A DNA stretch of 64,000 nucleotides from Streptococcus pneumoniae (GTDB lineage: Bacteria; Bacillota; Bacilli; Lactobacillales; Streptococcaceae). Each line of letters starts with the position of its first letter. The first letter of the stretch is position 1. The stretch spans positions 248,001 to 312,000 of the forward strand of contig JBFDTN010000001.1 in NCBI GenBank assembly GCA_040719455.1. Reading direction: 5' to 3'. Shown piece after piece: positions 1 through 6,906 of this stretch. The notes beneath the pieces were generated by a model that was not told where the DNA came from, searched no databases, and was given only the letters and a program-made list of their open reading frames with translations. A program made the position numbers and the translations under genes.

Positions 1-1221
1 AAAGGAGAAATAGAATTTCATGATATTAGACAGGTCACAGACCAAGAATTTAGACAACTTAGAGGACAAGTGGACGTCATCTGTGGGGGATTCCCTTGTC
101 AGGCATTTTCACTCGCAGGACGACGATTGGGATTTGAAGATACTAGAGGAACTTTGTTCTTTGAGATTGCTCGAGCGACCAAACAAATCCAACCACGTTT
201 TCTTTTTCTTGAAAACGTCAAAGGCTTACTCAATCACGACGAGGGGAGAACGTTTCGAACAATCGTCAGCACGCTTGATGAGCTGGGGTATGATGTTGAG
301 TGGCAAGTCCTTAACAGTAAAGATTTCGGCGTTCCCCAAAACAGAGAAAGGGTCTTTATTATCGGACATTCTCGAGCCTACCGTCCCCGATTCCTATTTC
401 CTCTCAGAGGAGAAGGTAGCCCAACTCATCTTGAACGACTAGGAAATATCAACCCGTCCCAAAAGGGGTTAAGTGGGGAAGTTTATTTGTCAGAAGGATT
501 AGCTCCTACTCTGGTTCGAGGGAAAGGCGAGGGCCAAAAAATCGCCATACCCGTCCTCACTCCTGATAGAGTAGCCAAACGCCAGAATGGGCGACGATTT
601 AAGGATAATGAAGAGGAGATGTTTACGTTAACGAGCCAAGACAGGCATGGGGTCATGGTCGCAGGCACTCTCCCCACATCTTTTGTGCAGACAGGTCGGG
701 TCTATGACATTTCAGGGATTTCTCCAACCCTTACCACCATGCAAGGTGGCGATAAAGTTCCTAAAATTCTCTTGCGAGAAGAAGAACCTCATTTGAAAAT
801 CAAGGAAGCCACAAAGTTGGGGTACGCTAAGGCTAGACTTGGAGATTCAATCAACTTAGCTTATCCAGAGTCAACCAAACGAAGAGGACGAGTTGGAAAA
901 GGTATCGCAAATACCCTAACGACTTCAAGCAATATGGGGGTAGTCGTGGCGGCTCTCGAATACCGTAAGGACCGTTGGCATGAAGTGACTGGTATCGTCA
1001 TCGATGACAAACTCTATCGCTTGCGCATCAGACGATTAACCCCAAAAGAATGTTTTAGGTTACAAGGCTTTCCCGATTGGGCCTATGAAAAAGCAGAAAG
1101 TGTCTCTAGTAAGAGCCAATTGTACAAGCAGGCTGGAAATAGCGTGACGGTCCCCGTCATTCGAGCCCTTGCCAAAGAATTTAGAAAGATAGAGGAAGCA
1201 GAACATGCAATTATTACATAA
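1..1221 (+). CDS. DNA (cytosine-5) methyltransferase, 5' partial
   Basis: C5-type DNA methyltransferase that moves a methyl group from SAM to cytosine. The frame is open to base 1, so the true start and motif I (SAM binding) lie outside the window; the GTG at 70 is not the start. Visible motifs are IV (GGFPCQAFS, catalytic Cys at codon 33), VI (LENVKG), VIII (PQNRERVFIIG) and X (AGNSVTVPV, near nt 1135). The stretch between VIII and X is the target-recognition region. The stop overlaps the next ATG, so it is cotranscribed with the ICE accessory genes. No restriction endonuclease is visible beside it, so an orphan enzyme that shields ICE DNA from host restriction is the likeliest role (inference). 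The family is certain; the target sequence is unknown. Confidence 0.93.
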   Translation, partial: KGEIEFHDIRQVTDQEFRQLRGQVDVICGGFPCQAFSLAGRRLGFEDTRGTLFFEIARATKQIQPRFLFLENVKGLLNHDEGRTFRTIVSTLDELGYDVEWQVLNSKDFGVPQNRERVFIIGHSRAYRPRFLFPLRGEGSPTHLERLGNINPSQKGLSGEVYLSEGLAPTLVRGKGEGQKIAIPVLTPDRVAKRQNGRRFKDNEEEMFTLTSQDRHGVMVAGTLPTSFVQTGRVYDISGISPTLTTMQGGDKVPKILLREEEPHLKIKEATKLGYAKARLGDSINLAYPESTKRRGRVGKGIANTLTTSSNMGVVVAALEYRKDRWHEVTGIVIDDKLYRLRIRRLTPKECFRLQGFPDWAYEKAESVSSKSQLYKQAGNSVTVPVIRALAKEFRKIEEAEHAIIT

Positions 1222-1624
1222 ACAAAGTATTTTAGGATTAGAAGAATTGGATGAAGCCATTCATCATGCGGAAATGGATCAGCTCATGTTGGAGATTCTA
1301 GACTTGCCCAACTATGACTGCGACATCTTTGTGACAGTGGAAGAGGGAAGCCAGAAGGAGCCGATGGCTTATGAATCCAACTTACATCGGATTTTTGAAA
1401 TCGTGGAGGCAGAAGATATCAAAAATGGTGTGGATGCCCTATTAACCTCCGACAATCATCTAGCCTTTCGGGCTTATGGGCAACACTATACTGCCCAAGA
1501 AAAAGAAGGCAACCTCACAACCTTGATTACTGTCAAGTGTTATGGTGAGGGCATGACGCCGATTGATATGAGTAAGGTGCTGACGGCTTCTAAAAAAGCA
1601 GTAGACAATTCACTTTCCTTGTAA
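1205..1624 (+). CDS. Hypothetical ICE accessory protein, 139 aa
   Basis: Not recognised. A soluble, acidic 139-residue protein with no signal peptide or membrane segment. The ATG lies 17 bases inside the methyltransferase gene, after a purine-rich AGAGGAAG ribosome site. Ten bases separate its stop from the next start, so it sits in a tight operon with the methyltransferase and the Spx-like gene. Codon use matches the backbone. Real gene by context; function unknown. Confidence 0.75.
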   Translation: MQLLHKQSILGLEELDEAIHHAEMDQLMLEILDLPNYDCDIFVTVEEGSQKEPMAYESNLHRIFEIVEAEDIKNGVDALLTSDNHLAFRAYGQHYTAQEKEGNLTTLITVKCYGEGMTPIDMSKVLTASKKAVDNSLSL

Positions 1625-1634
1625 GGAGTTGCCT

Positions 1635-2015
1635 ATGCTTGAGATTTACCTAGGGAGAAATTCCAAACGAAACAAGCGCCTCATTGTCTTTTTAGAGACG
1701 TATGGAGTTGCCTATACCTGTATAGAACCTTCTCAAATCAATCGAGAGACACTATTCAAGTTGTTTTCAAAAACAAATGATTGTTTTGAGCTCTTATCAC
1801 CATCTTTTTTACGGTATAAGCGCCAACATCACATGCGTTTGAATGAACTGGTTCATTTAGTGCTTCAAAAACCAGAACAGACGATTCGCTTACCCTTGAT
1901 TGTCTCTAAGGAGCGGGTCTATCCTGATGTCACGCTAGACGAGATGCGAACCTTTATACCAAGAGACTTAAAACGTCAGTTGTATCAAGCCAGACTTCTA
2001 GAAGAAGGGATGTAA
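1635..2015 (+). CDS. Spx/ArsC-like thioredoxin-fold protein lacking the CxxC
   Basis: The 126-residue product has the layout of Spx/ArsC proteins: a short beta strand (LEIYLGR), a helix beginning where Spx carries CxxC, then a 'GV.YTCIEPSQI' strand and a long helical part. Spx family members bind the RNA polymerase alpha subunit, and the CxxC senses oxidation. Here that position reads NSKRN, so the redox switch is absent. The ATG at 1635 is chosen because AAGGAG lies six bases upstream; an in-frame TTG at 1629 would sit directly on that site. Possible role is a redox-blind regulator of host or ICE transcription (inference). Family assignment rests on pattern alone. Confidence 0.6.
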   Translation: MLEIYLGRNSKRNKRLIVFLETYGVAYTCIEPSQINRETLFKLFSKTNDCFELLSPSFLRYKRQHHMRLNELVHLVLQKPEQTIRLPLIVSKERVYPDVTLDEMRTFIPRDLKRQLYQARLLEEGM

Positions 2016-2024
2016 GGAGGAAGA

Positions 2025-2258
2025 ATGAACGAACGCTTTTGGGAGAATTTAGAGGTAATCGTCGCAGAAAAAGGCCTGACGTGGGCCTCTCTAGCTCGGC
2101 TGATGTTTCAGGGGCAGTATGTCTATCCTAGTGAGTTTAATCGCTTGTATCAGACATTCCGACACTATCGCTCCCACCGCTTAATGCCGCAAACCAAGTG
2201 GGTAGAGAGGCTAGTAGTGGTTTTAGACATTGATTATGAAGACTTGTTTAGGAGGTAA
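2025..2258 (+). CDS. Small HTH-like protein, 77 aa
   Basis: The 77-residue protein looks like a compact Cro/CI-type helix-turn-helix unit: 'AEKGLTWASLARLMF' resembles the first two helices and 'VERLVVVLDIDYEDLF' the closing helix common in XRE regulators. The middle is longer and more basic than usual. TAAGGAGG lies a few bases before the ATG. It is translated with the preceding Spx-like gene and the following CPBP gene. Probably a small DNA-binding protein; whether it represses ICE genes cannot be seen. Confidence 0.6.
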   Translation: MNERFWENLEVIVAEKGLTWASLARLMFQGQYVYPSEFNRLYQTFRHYRSHRLMPQTKWVERLVVVLDIDYEDLFRR

Positions 2259-2260
2259 AG

Positions 2261-2842
2261 ATGATTCGATTCGTGATGGCTTATGGTGCTATTCATCTAA
2301 ATGTATTGTTTTTGAGTTGTTACTTAGTAGGATATTTGGATAGAAGCTCCTTGCTGCTTTTCCAAGTGGGGTTTCTCGTGGTGATGTGTTGGGACTGGCT
2401 ACGTTATGGCAAAGGAGGACAGATCCTATCATGGAAGAAGAGAGCAGGTTGGGTACTGCTAGGATTCTTCTTTATGGTCTTGTTATCTCTTTTGGTCAGT
2501 CTGTTAGCTTCAGAAGTCCCGCACAATCAAGCACGGCTCATGGAAGTTGAAAGTCAAGTCCCTTTGGTGTCTTTTCTCTTGTTCTTATGGAATGCCAGTA
2601 TCACAGAAGAATATCTTTACAGACAACTGCTTTGGGAAAGATTGAAGCGTCCTTTGCCTCAGATGATCATCACGAGTCTTCTTTTTGCTTTGGCTCATCA
2701 TCCTAGTAGCCTACCGACTGGTTTCATCTATGGAGGACTAGGAGTAACGCTTGGAATCGTCCGCCTAAAAACCGATGCCTTCACGGCTCTGTTACTCCAT
2801 GTTTCTTGGAACATGCTTGTGCTGAGCTTGTCCATTTTGTGA
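2261..2842 (+). CDS. CPBP-family intramembrane glutamic protease
   Basis: A 193-residue multi-pass membrane protein of the CPBP (CAAX/bacteriocin-processing) family. Motif 1 is EEYLYR (residues about 120-125), motif 2 is FALAHHP and motif 3 is LLHVSWN, which together supply the usual Glu, His and Asn residues. About five or six hydrophobic segments are visible. AGGAGG sits seven bases before the ATG and two bases separate it from the upstream gene. In streptococci such proteins often act in peptide processing or bacteriocin immunity; here there is no bacteriocin neighbour, so the substrate is unknown. Followed by a hairpin at 2848-2890. Confidence 0.85.
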   Translation: MIRFVMAYGAIHLNVLFLSCYLVGYLDRSSLLLFQVGFLVVMCWDWLRYGKGGQILSWKKRAGWVLLGFFFMVLLSLLVSLLASEVPHNQARLMEVESQVPLVSFLLFLWNASITEEYLYRQLLWERLKRPLPQMIITSLLFALAHHPSSLPTGFIYGGLGVTLGIVRLKTDAFTALLLHVSWNMLVLSLSIL

Positions 2843-2847
2843 TAAAC

Positions 2848-2890
2848 AAATCAAGGGGGCTTTCGTATGATGAGACTACCCTTGATTTTT
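2848..2890 (+). terminator. Rho-independent terminator after the CPBP gene
   Basis: AAATCAAGGG (2848-2857) pairs with CCCTTGATTT (2879-2888), with a 21-base loop and a T-rich tail. The loop is long, so it may attenuate rather than fully stop transcription into the transfer operon. Confidence 0.6.
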
Positions 2891-2925
2891 TCTCGGGGAA
2901 ATAAAGAGCAGAAAGGAAGTCTGTG

Positions 2926-3414
2926 ATGTCATCAGAACAACAGGAGAGACAAGCAGTGCAGTATGCCGAAAGGACTGCACTCTTTACCGTCAGAACTCTT
3001 TTAAAGCTCCTGGAGTGGTCGGCGAGATACGCCCTCGCTCAGGATTCTGCCTATAAGATTGGCGTGCAAAAACTAGAAGAACTCCTCCAGAGTCCCTATG
3101 CCATTGAATCCCTTAATATCTCAAAAGACATCTTAGAAAAGCCCATAGATAGTGAGAAATTCAAAGAACTAATGGAGTCGGAACAATTGCCAATAGCGAT
3201 TAGCTGGCAAGGAGATTACCTCCATTTCTACGCCAAGGATAAGTCTCTTCTTGATACGCATTTGGATAAATTGCTTAAACAGTTAGTCTCTAATCCAGAA
3301 AAGTTGGAAGGGTTGACGTTTGATAATACCTTGGATGAGGAAATTGAAAAGGCCAAAGAACAAATTCTTCTGACTGAGCCTCGTGCGGTTAGAACCAAGG
3401 AGGTCAGCCTCTGA
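2926..3414 (+). CDS. Hypothetical protein upstream of virD4, 162 aa
   Basis: Soluble, mostly helical and charged; not recognised as a named family. The ATG at 2926 is preferred over the GTG at 2923 because the GAAAGGAAG ribosome site then has normal spacing. Its TGA overlaps the virD4 ATG by one base, which implies translational coupling. A gene of this size directly before the coupling protein is typical of Tn5252-type ICEs. It may be a cytosolic partner of VirD4 or the relaxosome (inference). Confidence 0.75.
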   Translation: MSSEQQERQAVQYAERTALFTVRTLLKLLEWSARYALAQDSAYKIGVQKLEELLQSPYAIESLNISKDILEKPIDSEKFKELMESEQLPIAISWQGDYLHFYAKDKSLLDTHLDKLLKQLVSNPEKLEGLTFDNTLDEEIEKAKEQILLTEPRAVRTKEVSL

Positions 3415-5231
3415 TGTATTCTCTGAAAAAAGGAATTGTTTTTGGTGGCTTGGGCTTGACCTTGGGGTATGTTTGTCATCGCTTGACCTTGCTTTATGAT
3501 AGCCTCCCCAATCAGCCGCCTTTAGAGAAAGTAGCTTATCTCTTAGGCGATGGTCAAGAGAAGGTTCTGAACCCTTTGTGGAATCTCTCTTTTACGGGTC
3601 GATCCTTTCTAGCCTTTCTTCTTGGGTTGTTTACCATGGGCTTGGTTTATTTGTATGTGTCTACTGGCCAAAAGGTGTATAGAGAAGGGGCTGAGTATGG
3701 CTCAGCTCGTTTTGGGACTACAAAGGAAAGGCAAGCCTTTTTCAGTAAAAATCCCTTGAATGACACCATTCTTGCCCGAAACGTGCGATTGACCCTCTTA
3801 GAAAAGAAGAAGCCTCAATATGACCGTAATAAAAATCTGGTGGTCATTGGTGGCTCAGGTGCAGGGAAAACCTTTCGCTTTGTCAAACCTAACCTCATTC
3901 AACTAAACTGTTCCAACATTGTTGTGGATCCTAAAGACCACTTGGCTGAAAAGACGGGGAAGCTCTTTTTGGAGAACGGCTATCAGGTCAAAATCTTGGA
4001 TTTGGTCAATATGACCAATTCGGATGGCTTTAATCCCTTTCGCTATGTGGAGACAGAAAATGATTTGAACCGCATGCTTACGGTTTATTTCAATAATACC
4101 AAAGGGTCTGGTTCACGAAGCGATCCCTTTTGGGATGAGGCTTCTATGACTTTGGTTAGAAGCCTAGCCTCTTACCTGGTCGATTTTTACAATCCACCAG
4201 GCAGTTCAAAGCAAGAAAAGGAAGCTAGGAAGAAACGTGGTCGTTACCCAAGCTTTTCAGAAATAGGAAAACTTATCAAACTGCTTTCTAAAGGGGAGAA
4301 TCAAGACAAGAGTGTCCTAGAAGTCCTCTTTGAAAACTATGCTAAAAAGTATGGGACGGAAAACTTTACCATGCGCAATTGGGCCGATTTTCAAAACTAT
4401 AAGGACAAGACCTTGGATTCGGTGATTGCGGTGACAACTGCTAAGTTTGCCATTTTTAATATCCAATCCGTCATTGATTTAACCAAGCGGGATACCATGG
4501 AGTTAAAAACATGGGGGACACAGAAAACCATGGTCTATCTAGTGATTCCTGACAATGATACGACCTTTCGCTTTCTTTCTGCCCTCTTTTTCTCAATGGT
4601 CTTTTCAACCTTGACCAGACAAGCAGATGTGGACTTTAAGGGGAGGCTTCCGATTCACGTGAGAGCTTACCTAGATGAGTTTGCGAACTGTGGTGAGATT
4701 CCTGACTTTGCGGAACAGACTTCAACGGTTCGCTCACGAAATATGAGTCTGGTACCAATCCTTCAAAATATCGCTCAACTCCAAGGACTCTATAAGGAAA
4801 AGGAGGCTTGGAAAACCATTCTAGGGAACTGCGATAGCTTGCTTTACTTGGGTGGAAATGACGAAGAGACCTTCAAATTCATGAGTAACCTTTTAGGCAA
4901 ACAGACCATTGATGTGAGAAACACTAGTCGCTCCTTCGGACAAACAGGCTCTGGCTCGCTCTCTTATCAAAAGATTGCACGAGACCTCATGACTCCTGAT
5001 GAGGTTGGAAATATGAAGAGAGATGAGTGCTTGGTTCGGATTGCAGGAGTTCCAGTTTTTAAGGACAAGAAGTATCTTCCTTTTAAGCACAAGAACTGGA
5101 AGTTCTTAGCCGATAAGGAAACAGACGAGCGCTGGTGGGATTATCAGATTGATCCCTTGGGACAAGAAGAAATGATGGATTGGACTAACCACAAGGTCAG
5201 AGACTTAAGAAAAGAAACAACACTAAAATAA
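3414..5231 (+). CDS. VirD4/TraG-type coupling protein (T4CP)
   Basis: A 605-residue conjugation ATPase that links the relaxase-DNA complex to the secretion channel at the membrane. It has two N-terminal hydrophobic segments (about residues 6-28 and 60-85), Walker A GGSGAGKT near residue 145, the family sequence VVDPKDHLAEKTG, and Walker B with AYLDEFANCGEIPDF near residue 420. The motor closes with an 'RSRNMSLVPILQNIAQL' segment typical of TraG. Length is normal. AAGGAGG lies ten bases before the ATG. It starts the run of channel genes that follows. Confidence 0.95.
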   Translation: MYSLKKGIVFGGLGLTLGYVCHRLTLLYDSLPNQPPLEKVAYLLGDGQEKVLNPLWNLSFTGRSFLAFLLGLFTMGLVYLYVSTGQKVYREGAEYGSARFGTTKERQAFFSKNPLNDTILARNVRLTLLEKKKPQYDRNKNLVVIGGSGAGKTFRFVKPNLIQLNCSNIVVDPKDHLAEKTGKLFLENGYQVKILDLVNMTNSDGFNPFRYVETENDLNRMLTVYFNNTKGSGSRSDPFWDEASMTLVRSLASYLVDFYNPPGSSKQEKEARKKRGRYPSFSEIGKLIKLLSKGENQDKSVLEVLFENYAKKYGTENFTMRNWADFQNYKDKTLDSVIAVTTAKFAIFNIQSVIDLTKRDTMELKTWGTQKTMVYLVIPDNDTTFRFLSALFFSMVFSTLTRQADVDFKGRLPIHVRAYLDEFANCGEIPDFAEQTSTVRSRNMSLVPILQNIAQLQGLYKEKEAWKTILGNCDSLLYLGGNDEETFKFMSNLLGKQTIDVRNTSRSFGQTGSGSLSYQKIARDLMTPDEVGNMKRDECLVRIAGVPVFKDKKYLPFKHKNWKFLADKETDERWWDYQIDPLGQEEMMDWTNHKVRDLRKETTLK

Positions 5232-5249
5232 CAGAAAAGAGGATGTATT

Positions 5250-5492
5250 ATGACGAAACAACTAACAGGCTTTGTGTATGGGGTTGATGCGACTTCTATG
5301 TTTGCGCAAGCCATGGCGCTCTTACAAAAAGGCTTGATTGCTGTAGGAGCCTTTCTCGTGGTGATGGGAATTATCAACCTAGCCACCAACATTAAAGACG
5401 GAGGCCCAGGTGTCCGAAACGCCATTCTTGAAATTGTGGGTGGTGTGATGGTGGGTGCAGCGGGAGCCTTTGTGACCCAGATTACGATTTAG
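5250..5492 (+). CDS. Small two-helix membrane protein (Maff2/VirB2-like)
   Basis: 80 residues with two hydrophobic segments (about 28-48 and 60-78) joined by a short charged loop (NIKDGGPGVRN). It sits between virD4 and the VirB6-like gene, the place of small membrane proteins (Maff2 family) and pilin-like VirB2 proteins in Gram-positive ICEs. No cleavable signal peptide is obvious. The ribosome site is AGAGGATG. Likely a channel component; pilin versus scaffold cannot be decided from the sequence. Confidence 0.7.
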   Translation: MTKQLTGFVYGVDATSMFAQAMALLQKGLIAVGAFLVVMGIINLATNIKDGGPGVRNAILEIVGGVMVGAAGAFVTQITI

Positions 5493-5508
5493 GAGGGCAA
5501 GGTATGAC

Positions 5509-6363
5509 ATGATAACAGATGTAACCTCATCTTTTGTATTTTTGGCTTCTGAGAAAATTTCGAGTGATAGTCTTTTTGAAGGCTTTGATGTGGACTTAGA
5601 ATCAACCGCCAATCTCGTTAAATCCCTTGCGGACTACAATCCAACCGTGTGGTCTTATCTGTCTGCCATTACCAAAGGGATTATGGAGCCTATTGGTGTG
5701 GCTATTTTAGCCGTTATTCTTATCCTTGAATTTTCCAAAATGGCAAAGAAAATAGCAGGCTCAGGTGGAGCCATGACCTTTGAGGCAATTGCCCCAATGA
5801 TAGTGAGCTACATCATGGTAGCGGTCGTTCTGACACATACGACGGTTATTGTGGAAGCTATCTTAGCTGTAGCTTCCTATGTCATTGAACAAGTGGCAGG
5901 GATTGTATCGCACGGTGGAACAACCTATGAAACTATTTCAGGACTCAAGGGTTCAGGTATTGTTGGGAAAATGATCGTTGGTTTATTTGCGATTATGATC
6001 TGGCTGGTTCGTGTGGCCAGCTCCATGGTGGTCAATATCCTCATTACGATTCGCTTTATCCAGCTCTACCTGATGATTCCGTTTGCGCCAGTCACGATTC
6101 CCACCTTCCTCAGCGATGAGTGGCGAAGTGTCGGAATGGGCTATCTGAAAAATATCATGGTCTATGCCGTGCAAGGAATCCTGATATTTCTCATTGTTTC
6201 CCTCGTGCCCCTCTTTGAATCGGCTGGAAAGTTAGCAGTCGCAAATGGAGCAGGTGCGATGGAAACTTTGGCCATTATGGTAGGTAGCTTAGTGCAGGCT
6301 ATTTTGCTTATTATTGCCCTTGTCGGTAGTCAGCGTACTGCTAGAAGTATATTGGGCATGTAA
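5509..6363 (+). CDS. VirB6/TrbL-like polytopic channel protein
   Basis: 284 residues with about six transmembrane segments (near 60-80, 97-125, 150-185, 190-215, 225-245 and 258-280) after a soluble N terminus. This matches the VirB6/TrbL inner-membrane channel proteins of Gram-positive type IV systems. The ATG at 5509 follows AGGAGG at 5491; the ATG at 5503 stops at once. A terminator and a long inverted repeat follow, so transcription is split here from the virB3/virB4 part. Confidence 0.85.
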   Translation: MITDVTSSFVFLASEKISSDSLFEGFDVDLESTANLVKSLADYNPTVWSYLSAITKGIMEPIGVAILAVILILEFSKMAKKIAGSGGAMTFEAIAPMIVSYIMVAVVLTHTTVIVEAILAVASYVIEQVAGIVSHGGTTYETISGLKGSGIVGKMIVGLFAIMIWLVRVASSMVVNILITIRFIQLYLMIPFAPVTIPTFLSDEWRSVGMGYLKNIMVYAVQGILIFLIVSLVPLFESAGKLAVANGAGAMETLAIMVGSLVQAILLIIALVGSQRTARSILGM

Positions 6364-6392
6364 GGAGGACAGCACTTGCTGGAATAACTGTT

Positions 6393-6421
6393 AGACTGAG
6401 ACAAGAGTCTTGGTCTTTTTA
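6393..6421 (+). terminator. Rho-independent terminator after the VirB6-like gene
   Basis: AGACTGAGAC (6393-6402) pairs with GTCTTGGTCT (6407-6416), ten pairs including two G-U, with an AAGA loop and a T run to 6421. Confidence 0.8.
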
Positions 6422-6440
6422 TCCAAACTGAATACGGGCT

Positions 6441-6518
6441 ACGGACAGTGTCAAAAAGATAAATTTTCCTAGAGTCTGGGTGACTCGTCGGTCAATTTCC
6501 TATTTTGACGGTGTCCGT
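6441..6518. repeat. Long imperfect inverted repeat before prgI
   Basis: Arms 6441-6456 and 6503-6518 match at 14 of 16 positions around a 46-base centre that contains a second hairpin (GAGTC at 6472 with GACTC). There is no T run, so it is not a simple terminator. It could be a leader RNA structure, a protein-binding cruciform or a processing site in the transfer operon. Confidence 0.65.
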
Positions 6519-6552
6519 TTAACGCCCTAAATATCTTAATAAGGAGAACAAT

Positions 6553-6906
6553 ATGAACACACGTGTCTTTAAGGACATCGCAAAAGTCCAACACAGAGCT
6601 TGGTTAGGCTTTACGACTAGGCAGGTTATTTTTGTCTTACCTGCCCTAGCGCTCACAATTGCCGTCTTAGGCCTCAATCTTGTTTATTGGCAATTCGGGG
6701 ATTGGTTTGTCTATGGCTTTGTCTGTAGCTTTACCATTCCTCTCCTATTATTTGGGGTCTATCGTCCCAATGATTTACCCTTTGAAATTTATCTTAAGTA
6801 CCGTTTTCATTATGAAATGACACAACCAGAACGCACCTTAACAGGACAGAAAGGAGTTTCCCGTGACAAAACCAAAACACTTCATGAAACCAAAGCTCTC
6901 TTCTAA
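6553..6906 (+). CDS. PrgI family (VirB3-like) membrane protein
   Basis: 117 residues with two adjacent hydrophobic segments (about 25-45 and 52-70) followed by a basic cytosolic tail containing 'YRPNDLPFEIYLKYR'. This is the PrgI/VirB3 pattern, a small protein that works directly with the VirB4 ATPase. The ATG follows AAGGAG at 6541. The end overlaps the virB4 start by 44 bases, which indicates translational coupling. Confidence 0.88.
   Translation: MNTRVFKDIAKVQHRAWLGFTTRQVIFVLPALALTIAVLGLNLVYWQFGDWFVYGFVCSFTIPLLLFGVYRPNDLPFEIYLKYRFHYEMTQPERTLTGQKGVSRDKTKTLHETKALF

Noticed and set aside
20..442. 140-codon frame at the left end
   Set aside because: Shadow frame of the cytosine methyltransferase, whose motifs are all in frame 1.
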